Assembly (NCBI GenBank): GCA_035041965.1
Contig: JAPYMA010000924.1
Span: forward strand, 58,842 to 122,841
Length of the DNA: 64,000 bases
From: Anisakis pegreffii
Lineage: Eukaryota; Nematoda; Chromadorea; Rhabditida; Anisakidae
Direction: 5' to 3'
Part shown: piece by piece, positions 39,643 to 50,092 of the stretch
Position numbering within the stretch: the first letter of the stretch is position 1
How the letters are laid out: every line of letters starts with the position of its first letter
The notes under the pieces: model-generated
What the model was told of the DNA's origin: nothing
What the model saw: the letters and a program-made list of their open reading frames with translations, nothing else
The model's database searches: none
Translations under genes and position numbers: made by a program

Positions 39643-41883
39643 ATGTTTTCGATAATCCACAGTCTCTCGTTCATCATCTTAATATTTCTAGCGAATTGTT
39701 GTGCGAGGTTGATTGCAATTCATTCGATCATTATTTTGCCTAATGCATTTTGTTGATGCATTTTGCCTAATACGATAAGTATATAGTACCGTTTTGATCA
39801 ATGATTTTATGAGATTCAATTGGTTTTTTTCTTGAGCTGAAGTATGCTTGCCGATTTCTGAGAACATCGAACATGTTTTGAAGTTCTGCCTGCGATTCTG
39901 AGTGTTTTAGAGTTTTTGGAGCTTTGTTGAAGCTGGAAAATGAGATTCGTTACATAAAGTGTACTCCGCATTACTTTCAGTGGATCTGCACACACCAGAT
40001 TTGAACATTCATACAGAGCGGCTGAATCTGAACCAGGACATTCGAAACAGCTCAATCGCGAGAAATTTCCACCCGCAGTGTTTCTGTTCCCTCCCGATCT
40101 ATCGAATGCTGCTGAGGATTCTTCAGTACGTTATTGTCCTTGCAGAATATCAGCGCCCGAATTACAACCGCAGGCGATTGATTGGAGCATATTCAATACT
40201 CCGACAATGGGATCAAAATCAAGACTGAATAGACTTCTTGCAGATCAGGATGCATACCAAACATTCCTGCTCCCGGTTACGTTGAAAAAATCGCGGGATC
40301 GTGAATGGGAAGTCTCACCCATACCGATTAGCTCGGATCATCAAGTCTTTCCGGCAAAAATCCTCCTAAACCAATATGTTCTCTTGGCGAAACCAACCAA
40401 ACCACTGTCGTTTCCTGTCAGCAGATACCAAGACCTTATGCTACCGAAATTGGTGGCCTCTCGAGTGCCTCTACTTAAACTACCGAGGTCATCAGGTGTT
40501 CGAGTCCAGTCACCCAGATTCAACTCTTCGCCAAGATTATTCACGTCAGCTCCCGACATCGACTATGAAACAGACAAAGAGATGCCTCTACCTCCGCCAC
40601 TGTTCGAATCCAACGAAGCTAGCACAGAATTCACCGATGGATCACCAGAGGTATCTCACCGCAAATTGCCCAAATCAGCCGGACCATGGCTTCCGAACCT
40701 GTCTCTCGCGCATCCACTTTCTTCGATATTACCCGTCATCTCTTCAGCTACTAATAAGACGCGGAAGTCGACAGGTGATCTGTCTGAGTCAGACGAGCAA
40801 GATCTGTCAGAGTTCTCGCCGAAGAGTTTCGCATCAGAGATTCCTGGCTTCCGACGCGAGCCAGTCACACGTCCTCTTACGTTTACCTTTTCGGAAAATG
40901 ATAAATCGCAATCCAGTGGTGGATCAGAACCACGGAATTCACGTCCATACCATTTGCCAGTGTATCCACCTCGTTTGCGAGGTGGACGTTTCATTGCTCA
41001 CGCAAATGCCACAACACAACGATCGGAAGAGCGAAACGCTGAACTCTTGTATAGATCCAAGCCAATCACCTTGTTCAAACGACCGTTCGCTCCACTCACC
41101 GTCAATATTGTGCAGCATCTGGTGGCACACGACACTCGTCCCTCATCTCAAACGACTACCATCAGACTCTCGGATGGCTCACAGTCGATACAATCCAGCC
41201 AGCCACTCAATATTACCAGTCGAGATACTACAACGGTGAACAGGACCGCGCCGAGCACGCTCGAAAATTCGAAACAGACGTCGGAACAACAGAACCCAAC
41301 TGCTAGATCACTGAAAACGCTGGTTCTGAACTCCAAATCGAAACTCTTATCGTCACCGCCAAAACGAGTGAGGAATTCTAAATTTGAGCTTTTTGCGGAA
41401 AGACCACCGCTACTATCCTCACCAACATTAAAACGCAACCTCAGCATGACCCATCATCAAACTTTTTCGAGTGGGTTGATCAAAGAATCAATTAAAGGCC
41501 TACCAGACGAGAGTGAAATACTCGCAGAATCGCAACATACCACCGAGCCCTTACCAGATATTGACCAGGATTACTTACATGAAATGCTAACGACCGCTGA
41601 TACCCCTTCTTCTAACTCAACCACTGATTCATCGATAACTGATCAGCAGCCAGATCAACCTTCGGAATCACCATATTTGCTGACTACCACCACTTCAGAG
41701 TCCCTCTCCGACAACAGTATTGAAAGTAGCAGTGAGCCCGAAGACGCAACCTTTCAAGAGGGGAATCGAACATTTCCGAGTCGAAACGTCCGAGTGTTCG
41801 GTCAAACAGCAGCTACCCACATAAGTAAGCCAAACTCACGAGTGCAACCAAATTACAGCTCACAGCTTCACAGCATTATATAG
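39643..41883 (+). CDS. Secreted Ser/Thr/Pro-rich protein, 655 residues
   Basis: Exon 1 (39643-39707) is almost exactly a signal peptide (MFSIIHSLSFIILIFLANCCA) and ends in GCGAG with a GTTGAT donor. Exon 2 (39981-41883), behind TACTTTCAG, completes the split codon and runs 1.9 kb in one frame to TAG, for 655 residues in all. The mature chain is rich in Ser, Thr, Pro, Asn and Arg and has no visible globular domain or membrane span. It has two early cysteines (YCPCR), several N-glycosylation sequons, basic patches in the middle (for example PPRLRGGRF) and a more acidic Ser/Thr-rich C-terminal third. This looks like an intrinsically disordered, probably O-glycosylated extracellular or cuticle-associated protein; that role is inference. 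Long frames on the other strand and in frame 2 (40376-41239) are shadows. AATAAA lies near 42204. Function unknown. Confidence 0.75.
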
Positions 41884-44264
41884 AACCAATGCAACATGGA
41901 ATTGAACTTCGACCACGGTCGAATTACGTCAATTGATATAATGCATTTTTTGTGAAATTTTGACCTGCAAGTGGCCAGTGGCGTGTGTTCACTGAATATT
42001 TACTCATCATACTCGTTGACTCATCGAGACCGCGATGATATCATTTGAGGGTTAATTGATGTCCGAAATTTATCGAATGCGCTTTTTTTGATTCTTAGGT
42101 GATGACGTTCTCTTATTGTTCATCAAATTGTTAGTATGTTTGATGGCATCAGAGTGTTTTTCGTTAATGTCATTTGTAACGTTATTGCGATGATATGAAA
42201 TCAATAAAACATTTCAATGAATAACTTCGAAAACATCTTCAAATTTCATGTTCGACAAAACCAAATGACTGGCAAAGACTGCTCAGCACCATGTAGCATG
42301 CCACCAAAAAACATTCCAGAGTTACCGGTAAAAAATGATTGATTCGTGGAGAGACGAATTCAACAAGGAATTGAAAATGATTCAAGTACATTAAGGATGA
42401 TAAATGGGAACTGCTGAAAATTCATCATAAACGAATTTTCATGAGTTTTTTCTCTCATGTGCTGATAGTGTTAGCACATTTCTCGAATCAGTTATCAACT
42501 CTTAAAACTTTTTATCGTTCACTCTTCACCGCTGAATTCAGGCATCCTTGTGCAAGTGGAACATCCAACTGAGCAATGCATGACGTATCGTTTCCACTCT
42601 TAATCATACTTGCATCATTCGAATCAACATGTGCATTTCAAATCAACAAGCAGAACACCAGCATTTTTGCTGAAACTGAGAAGAAAAGATACTGGTTTCG
42701 AGGAAAACAACATGCACGACTTTTTTGTGCATGTCTTAAACGCTTGTGATTGGATTATTTAAGGAGCATTTAACAAGGAAGTTCACCGCAGTTGTCACGA
42801 ACAAACCACTGGTTTAGTGCAACCGTTTAGGTGCATTAGGGTGCATCTTCTCGATCTTTGAGATGCTTCATCACTCTTACTGATTATCAAGAAATCGAGT
42901 TGACGTTCTTCACTAATAAGCGCCTTCGCTTGAGAAAATTCGAAGAATTACTCCGCTATCGTCAGCACTTTCATTACTACTTTGATAGGTTGTTAGCATC
43001 TCGTGTGCTTCGGAAGGATTAGTTTCATTCAGTTGATCAGTTTTAGTCATCTGCTAAACATGTTCGAGAACTTCGAGGATACTCCTTCCAAACCTTTCAG
43101 AGTTTTGGTTCAGACAGTTTTTCACCATAGATGTGACCATCTTGCATCCTTTAGTTGTGACTGTTTATCTAATCTAATAATTTATTAAAAGTATGCGAAC
43201 AAGCACTATCTGACCATAACTGTTGATCAAACGAAACAGTTGATAATTTTGATCACTTCCTGCTCACCTCGTCATTTCATTAGGTCTTCTCTATCCAAAT
43301 TGCTGCTAGCAATATTCAAACGAAGCTAAACAGCTAGCGAAACGACGTTCTTCCGTCTCATTTCAAAGCAAATACAAACAAACCAATTAATGACTAATTT
43401 ATTTTTTCGATTCACGAAACCAGATTGCTTAACGAGTATAGGCAATTGTGTGTGTGTTTTTGACGCATATAAAAGATGCGTTCAGCAACCCAAAAACGTT
43501 TCACATCATTGCGTCCATTATTTTTCACCTTTTTTGTCGATGAACGTTCCACTGGGTGAACACAACGAATCATGGCGAGGCCGAAAAAAATTACATCAAT
43601 GTGAAATCATTCATTAAAATGCACTATTGTTGAATATTATCATTACTCATTAAAAAATGATAATTAATGGCTTGTTTACACAACGGATAAATCACATTTG
43701 CCTTGAAATTTGATACATCTTGCGTACTTGAACGTCGTCTATCGAATGTTATTGCAGTCAGTCATTTGCTGAAACAAAAGTTCAGTTCGTGATAATTGAG
43801 AAATCGCAACCTTATCGCACATTGGTTCTGCTTCCTTTCATTAGAGTGGTGCTCTAATAGGTCGAGTAGGTTGAATTTAAGTGCAATTTAGCCAGATTTA
43901 GTTCCGTCTCGGACACATTTCCCTTAACATTCTTAAGTAAGGTTGCGATAATTTCGTATCCTGAATACCTTCGACTCATTTGACATTGATTATTGCCGTG
44001 GTGAATGAGTTGCACCATATAATGGTTGCTGACGTTATGAGCAAACTTCAAACGCGAACCTTGAGTACATTATCGCTTTAACACGTTGACGCTATCATAA
44101 TGGGTTTCATGAATTAGCAGTCTTTGTCAAATTAATTCCTCTTTGCTTATACAGAACAACGTTGACGAGAATCTTCTATGAATCGGTTTTGTTGCTTCTG
44201 TGAACTAACTGAATGTTTCTTTCGAATTCAGATTTGAACTTCGGGTAAAACCCCTCAGATCAAT
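41884..44264. other. 3' UTR and intergenic
   Basis: The first 300 bases are the 3' UTR of the preceding gene, with AATAAA near 42204. After that no supported gene is seen. A TATAAAA box at about 43468 is followed by only a short, unconvincing frame. Confidence 0.4.
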
Positions 44265-45780
44265 ATGATTCGTCTGAAGCAATTGCTGCTGTTGACATTT
44301 TTCATTGGATCGTTACTGGCAAAGTAGGTTCTGTGAATTTTAAACTTTAATTAGAGAGTGGAATGTTTTGGTGACTGATTGCCTAATTGTTGACTGTCAT
44401 AAGGCATTAGATGAAATTTATCGTTCAGTTCAGACTGACTGATTGAGCAAAATTCACAGCATAAGAGCAAAACTATCAATTGTTGACGTTCTCTCAATTT
44501 TGGTTGAAAAATATTTCGTTTTGTGATAGGAACGCAGTGTCACTTGAAGCTAGAAGGTTCGCGAAATTTTACTCCAAAATGCCGCAATGAACCTCGAGAA
44601 ACACATTGCAAATGTTACAATAAGACAATTTGAATGAAATCTAACAAGATCCTGAGAAAACCAAAAAAACGATTTTCAGGCCTGTTCGTGATGTGAAAGA
44701 AACAGAAGTATCCAGGTTATTTTTTTGAATCTTACATGTTGATTCATTAGCTTTTAATCTCTCTTATGTCTTTCTATCTTATCAAATCATTATCAAGAGA
44801 TCACGATGATTCATATGAAGCAATCGACCGTGTCAGATAACCTGACGAACTTTTGTCATAACCTAAGAAAACCTTGCGGTTCAGCCTTTAATATTATTAC
44901 AGTATCTCCAAACTTGACTGCAACTTGCATTCAAACATGAGATGTCGCAGTGACTGCGAATCGAGATTAAGAATCACTGTTAGCTGATGGAAATTTGTGA
45001 GGCTGACAAAGACTGTGTTGGTAGAGCTGAGAGAATGACGAAGTGGGTTCTTTTGCCACTGGAAAAACATGCCATCGTTGTTAAACGAGGAGTTTTTCAG
45101 GCAGAGACGAACACCATGCGATACGTGTGACTCGTGTGCGGAACCACCGTGTGGTGGAGGTGTTGTAGTGGTCAACAAACCTCTGCCTATGCCTGTTCCC
45201 ATACCAGTGCCAGTTCCAGGTGGAGGTGAAACACCTTGCGACACTTGTGACCACCCTGTGCCGATTGGGCCCGGACCTGCACCACCGGGCCCGCCACTCC
45301 CGCCGGTGGCACCACTACCCCTCTACCACCACCAGCACCCGAAGCCCCGCCACCACCTCCACCCCCACCCCCACCTCCACCTCCACCCCCACCACCACCC
45401 CCACCTCCACCTCCACCACCACCACCACCACCACCACCACCTCCACCTCCACCTCCACCTCCACCACCACCACCCCACCCCCACCACCGCCAGCCCCACC
45501 CAAGCCTCCACCACCACCCCCGCCACCACCACCACCTCCACCCCCACCAGCCCCACCAGCCCCGCCAGCCCCACCAGCGCCACCAGTAGCACCACTACCC
45601 CCTCTACCACCAGCAGGAGGAAAACCATCCTGTTCAACGTGTAGCGGTCGTACGATCATAGTGGAGAATCCAGTACCGGTGCCATTCGGTGTGCCAGTGC
45701 CTGTTTCAGTGCCTGGTATAAGCTATTACATGAACAGGTGTTGGTGCTATACGTGCTGCAAAACGTGCGGTAATGCTTAA
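44265..45780 (+). CDS. Secreted Cys/Pro-rich structural protein with frame breaks
   Basis: Exon 1 (44265-44323) encodes a signal peptide, MIRLKQLLLLTFFIGSLLA. Exon 2 starts at 45101 behind GTTTTTCAG, in matching phase. The N-terminal module has Cys pairs (PCDTCDSC, then PCDTCD) around a Pro/Val run (PMPVPIPVPVPGGG). The C-terminal module, in another frame, repeats the layout: PSCSTCSG, then NPVPVPFGVPVPVSVPG, then a Cys-rich end (CWCYTCCKTCGNA). Between them lies a CCA/CCT/CCC tract that encodes almost pure proline only if the frame changes twice, near 45320 and near 45475. The annotated strand reads through as His-rich and Thr-rich shadow frames instead. Single-base differences in C runs (CCCC near 45317 against CCCCC near 45597) suggest sequencing/assembly slips or real frameshifts. 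It is probably an extracellular matrix, cuticle or eggshell protein (inference). AATAAA lies near 46036. Confidence 0.65.
45318..45610 (+). repeat. Proline-codon low-complexity tract
   Basis: Nearly 300 bases of C-rich CCA, CCT and CCC triplets with GCC interruptions. On the minus strand it reads as Gly- and Val/Trp-rich shadow frames. Such tracts are slippage-prone and hard to assemble, which bears on the frame breaks in the surrounding gene. Confidence 0.9.
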
Positions 45781-46720
45781 AAGGACGGGCAATTAATACT
45801 TCTAAATCCTAATCGATTATCTCCAGTGATTGTTTATTGACAAGTCTTTCTCGATCATAACCATCAAGTGTTACGACTAGTAATACGTTTTTAATTGAAT
45901 CAATCCTCAATTGTCATATTGTTATTGCCCATAAACCGTTGCATACTGTTTTCACTTGTTCCGCATGTGTACCGTTTTAACTCTGTGATATTTCCAACGA
46001 ATATTTGAGTTTTGTATTGGTGAAATTCTTAATAAGAATAAATTTTGAATTCACGTCGATGATGGGCTGCAGAAAATAAGGAACAATTGGCAAGTTACTG
46101 TAACAACTCTCAAGAATGCACACATTTTGATTGGTCTCATTGAGATATTATAAGGAGGAGAACTGATTGGAGAATATGTTTCAAATATTGTTTGATGAAA
46201 CATGAAATTTTCGTTTCATTGCAAAAAAAAATCGAACTTGAGCTTAGCTGGTTAGCTTTCGTGTACGGAGTGAACTTTAGAGCTAAACAATCTGAACGAT
46301 CCGGCACAGATCAAATCAGAACAATCGCAGTTCACCGATTTCATCAGGTGCAAAGTAATTGAAATTTGCAAATTTTTCAATTAAATGAAATTGAAATTAT
46401 CAGATTTTCGGAGTACATTCACGGATTGTGTTTGGCATTAGGCGGTTGGATGCGATGTTCTGTAAAGCGTTGCTGTTACTTTTTGCAATGTTCGCTTGGG
46501 GTATGATTCAGAGAACTTATTAATGTTTCGAGGTTTTTTTCCGAAAGCTTAGGGATTAGCTTCATTGACCATTGAGGTTTGGCATCAAAACAATTCTAGC
46601 AACTGATTGCATACGTTCCATTCGAGTTGGCAAAATCGATCATTATGAGAATTTACTTGTTTTGAATCAATCACAAAAACTGAATGAAGAGGGTTTTGAT
46701 GGCTTTCAGGTGGGTCGCAT
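45781..46720. other. 3' UTR and spacer with a possible signal-peptide exon
   Basis: AATAAA near 46036 closes the preceding gene. At about 46453 a short ATG frame, MFCKALLLLFAMFAW, followed by a GTATGA donor resembles a signal-peptide exon, and a coding-like frame ends at a CAG/GTGGGT donor near 46709. Their phases do not connect to each other or to the next gene, so I leave them unassigned. Confidence 0.35.
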
Positions 46721-47473
46721 ATGGTCGAGGATAGGGAGACGTTTAACCCATGGTTGGTCGTGAATACAGAACGCATAAAGCTTGAGAAACTTCAAGCCGA
46801 AATTGCACTGCGCATGCAAAGCTATCGTGTATTGCCCTTTTTCATGGCGTCCGCAGTCGTGTGTACAGTCATTTTAGCATGCACTATTGCACTCGTTCAA
46901 GGTAATTTGTTGTTGCATCTGAGCATTGAAAAACAAAAATCCAACAAGCAATGTCCCGGATCCATCCTGGGTTGGTCGTATTCGAGCCTATTTGGAGCTG
47001 GAAAGCATCTGTGCTGTTCCATTTGAGACGTCTGTATTGAGGACTTGTTCGAAAACAGACTCAATCTCGACCTATGATAAAGATCTGCATGGTAGTGGCA
47101 TTGATAGTGTTGAATTTGACATTCTTGTAAGCGGTATTGATGTTAGCTATTGTTACAAAGGCGTTGGTGTGATGTAATGATGGTAGTTGAGATAGTTGCT
47201 GCAACGTGGTGTCAATGACGGTGATAGAACAGGCGCAAGGATGGAAGTTAATGAGATTGAAATATTTACAAGTTGAGAGTTTCGTTTGCAGTATCAAATC
47301 TGCAAAAGAATGATCACCATGTACGTAAATCGAAAGAACGTTTCCGCAAGATGTGGATTTATGAGACAACACGAGAGGAAGCATCATCGTGCATCGCAGA
47401 TCTCGATTTCACTTATGCTGAAGCCAGACCGGCACTGATTTGTCGTTATGCTGCAATTCATTCGAATGGTTAG
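46721..47473 (+). CDS. Single-pass membrane protein, uncertain exon model
   Basis: The frame from about 46721 encodes a cytosolic N-terminus with a helical charged stretch (NTERIKLEKLQAEIALRM) and a membrane helix (VLPFFMASAVVCTVILACTIAL), ending near a GTAATT donor at about 46900. A second coding-like stretch in another frame (46940-47129) contains DPSWVGRIRAYLELESICAV and ends near GTAAGC. A third (47294-47473), behind a GTTTGCAG acceptor, contains KERFRKMWIYETTREEASS and ends at TAG. The first and second blocks overlap a continuous open frame, and no normal-sized intron joins them in phase. Either the model misses an exon or one frame is spurious. It could be a type II membrane protein with a small extracellular domain. 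Family not recognised. Confidence 0.4.
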
Positions 47474-47588
47474 GGAATGCTCACTTGAATTCTCGTTATT
47501 ATGAGCTGGTTGAGCCCGATGATTCAACAGCTTTTTCGACCAATAGAGACTGTTTGACTTCTCTTGTTTTTGATTGCGTTCATTAGAT

Positions 47589-48438
47589 CAGTGGTTCTCA
47601 TAGGGGGCGATATTATCCATTTTTGGCAATTTGAAGGTGTGAAGGGATAACGGAAGGGGTCAGGAAATTAGCATTTCTTGCAGTTGATATTTTATGATAG
47701 AACGCCACTGCGATAGAGTTCTTTTAGCTTGGATATATAAATGCGGTTAGTTGATGGCAACACTGTTCATTCTCACATTTTCTGAGTATCATTGGCTTGT
47801 CCGGGTCTAACACGGTTTTCATTCTTTTCCGAGCTGTTACAACCGCTCTCATAGCTTTTATCACTGAAAGTATTCTCTTCTGCTAATTTCTCATTCATTT
47901 CACTCAACAATGAAAGTAAAATTCTCATTCTATCAGATACACTCTATGATTGAACATTTAACTGTCGAATGTTGTCAAACAATAATATTCGATTGCTGTA
48001 TTGTTGATTTCGGTTGTCAACACTCGTCAACGCATCCAGTAAATAGTATATGTTACAGAATGAGAAGTTGATTTGAACTGTGAAGTGAAATTAAGACGAA
48101 GTGAATGACAAAAACAAATCAATAGAACGATATTCGCATGCGATAGCTATGAGAGCGAATACAACACGTCTGAAAAGAATGAGAATCATGCAAAACAGTT
48201 TGAAGTGTCATAGACAATAGCTTTTCATGCAATCATATTCGATTGCAGTACTGAGGAACGCAATGTAAGAGAAGGGCCAGTGATGTTGATTACCATCATG
48301 AACGTGCTAGTAATATTGAACGTAACGGTCCTCTGAACACAACGTGTGCGATTTCCATATATAATAGGGGAAGGGGGTAACGGCTGCCTGCCAGATCATC
48401 AAAAGGGGTAATGGATAACCTGAACATGAGAACCACTG
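47589..48438. mobile_element. hAT-like foldback MITE, 850 bp, complete
   Basis: A perfect 13-base terminal inverted repeat (CAGTGGTTCTCAT at the left, its complement at the right) bounds the element. The flanking 8-mers CATTAGAT (47581-47588) and CACTAAAT (48439-48446) match at 6 of 8 positions, as expected for an old 8-bp hAT target duplication. The CAGTGGTTCTCA terminus is characteristic of hAT elements. Internally, GCTCTCATAGCTTTTATCAC in the left arm faces the complement of GCGATAGCTATGAGAGC in the right arm, so much of the element folds back on itself. No transposase is encoded, so it would be mobilised in trans. A truncated relative lies at 9277-9920. Confidence 0.85.
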
Positions 48439-48710
48439 CACTAAATCGTCTTGACTTCATCGCGTTGTATGCCTATGAAAAACCTTTTCTAGTGATTTGT
48501 AGAGTCCTCCATAGTTCAAATCTCAGATAGTTACTTATAAACAGCAACAAATGAACTCTTCATTTGCATTTGTTAGAGACAAGTCATTTTCTGTGATTAA
48601 AAGATCAGCAAAATGCAATAAACAGTAATCGAGATCGGTTATAATTCTAGCAAGAAAGAATAAAAATTTTAGATTCAGCAAGAAATTCGCAAGAAACTCA
48701 ATTGCCACAG

Positions 48711-50092
48711 AACTCGTGCACTGAACCGAGCGTTCTCAACAGTACGGTGAGTCTAACAGCGGCTGCATCAACGACAACTGTGACCGCAGCACCATTATCA
48801 AGCCACACATCGGTACAAACCGAGAATCAAAAAGTAAAACCGGAAACAAAAGTTTCTCATGAACATGTGAAACGACTACCCAGATGGACCATGTACATCC
48901 AGATTTTGTGCAACGGCGTTCTGCTTCTCGAAGCGATTCTCGTTGGTTTAATGAGTGGATTTGTTGGTGATTCAATTGGGCTGATCGATGAATTCTGTCA
49001 GCTGGATATGATCGCTTGTCAACGGGCTTGTTATGAAGGTCAGTGGTGTGAGCTCGGAACCGAGGTCCATTCACGTTCCTGTCCCGTTTCGAGCGTGCAA
49101 ATCGCTACACATACTCTCAATTCAACGATTCCCTCAACCAATCACTGAATAAAGCAAACTGATGAGTTTTGTGAAATTCATCGCGAAACGATAGTTTGTA
49201 GAACTGATGTGTTAGTGATAGTGTTTCATCTTGTGCAATACGGCACATGCATAAAACCGATGAATGATGCGTTAAACTGGAATGTTGAGCAAACTCAGTT
49301 TCAGGTCGTCTACCAAAAGTGTTACGTACCATTGCATATCAACTGCATTCGGATGTTCGAAATGCTCTCGGAGTGTACGCGTCACATCTTTCAGATGAAC
49401 GCACGAATTTTCAGTATACATTTGTGATAATCTATATGACATGCATTCTCTCATGCGCTTATATACTGGCGTCGCTGTGGTCGTCGGTGAGATTTGGCCG
49501 TGAAACTGCTGCTGACGGTCGAGGTTAGCTAGCACTTCAAGCAATTGCAATATTCACTTTTCAGTTGATCACATAAAATTTAGTAGATCATAGCAGATCA
49601 GCTGAATCTCTTATTCCGCCAGTTTTTTGCTGATAAATCTTCACTCAAAACAGATGTTCACTGAACGATATTGCAACTAATTAAAGAAGTTACACTAATT
49701 TCTGTCGTGAATCCAGATGAATTAAACGCTAAAACTTGAGCAAAGTTCACAATTTTTCGAGGAGATCGTATTCTGCTGCTGATCATAAAATGTCATGTTC
49801 CGGAGGTTGTTCCTAGATGTACTGGTTGATTCTGAATTTGGTTTATCCGGTCCGCTTTCAGTGTTCATACGAACCACGATTGCTGAGCAAATCGCATCCT
49901 TGCTCGGCGTCTCGATCTCATCAATCTTCTCAGTTTCGACTTATATCTTCTTGCATTCCTATTTCAAAAGCAATTCGCAATCCGCAGCGAGTCTTCGATC
50001 GTGCAGCACTCGATTGTGCACTGATTTGCGGCCAAGCAAAATGTGCCAGATTTGCTCGAAATCTTGAATCCGAAATTTTCGTTGATCAGTGA
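48711..50092 (+). CDS. Two-pass membrane protein, 5' end missing
   Basis: Three exons splice in exact phase: 48711-49038 (donor GTCAGT), 49305-49486 (acceptor TTTCAG, donor GTGAGA) and 49862-50092 (acceptor CTTTCAG, stop TGA), for about 246 residues. The N-terminal part is Thr/Ser/Ala-rich, then PRWTMYIQILCN leads into a hydrophobic helix (GVLLLEAILVGLMSGF), a loop with CQLDMIACQRACYEG, and a charged segment (VLRTIAYQLHSDVRNAL). A second helix follows (TFVIIYMTCILSCAYILASLW). The tail is Ser/Arg/Cys-rich with LDCALICGQAKCARF. No ATG precedes the first exon in frame; the first exon begins behind GCCACAG, only 270 bases from the hAT-like element. The true first exon may lie beyond the insertion. 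Family not recognised. Confidence 0.5.

Noticed and set aside
40376..41239. 287-codon overlapping frame inside the 655-residue gene
   Set aside because: It is a shadow frame. The 601-codon frame joins a signal-peptide exon in exact phase and this one does not.
45315..45659. Long Gly- and Val/Trp-rich minus-strand frames
   Set aside because: They are complements of the proline-codon tract. Any C-rich triplet tract is open in several frames.
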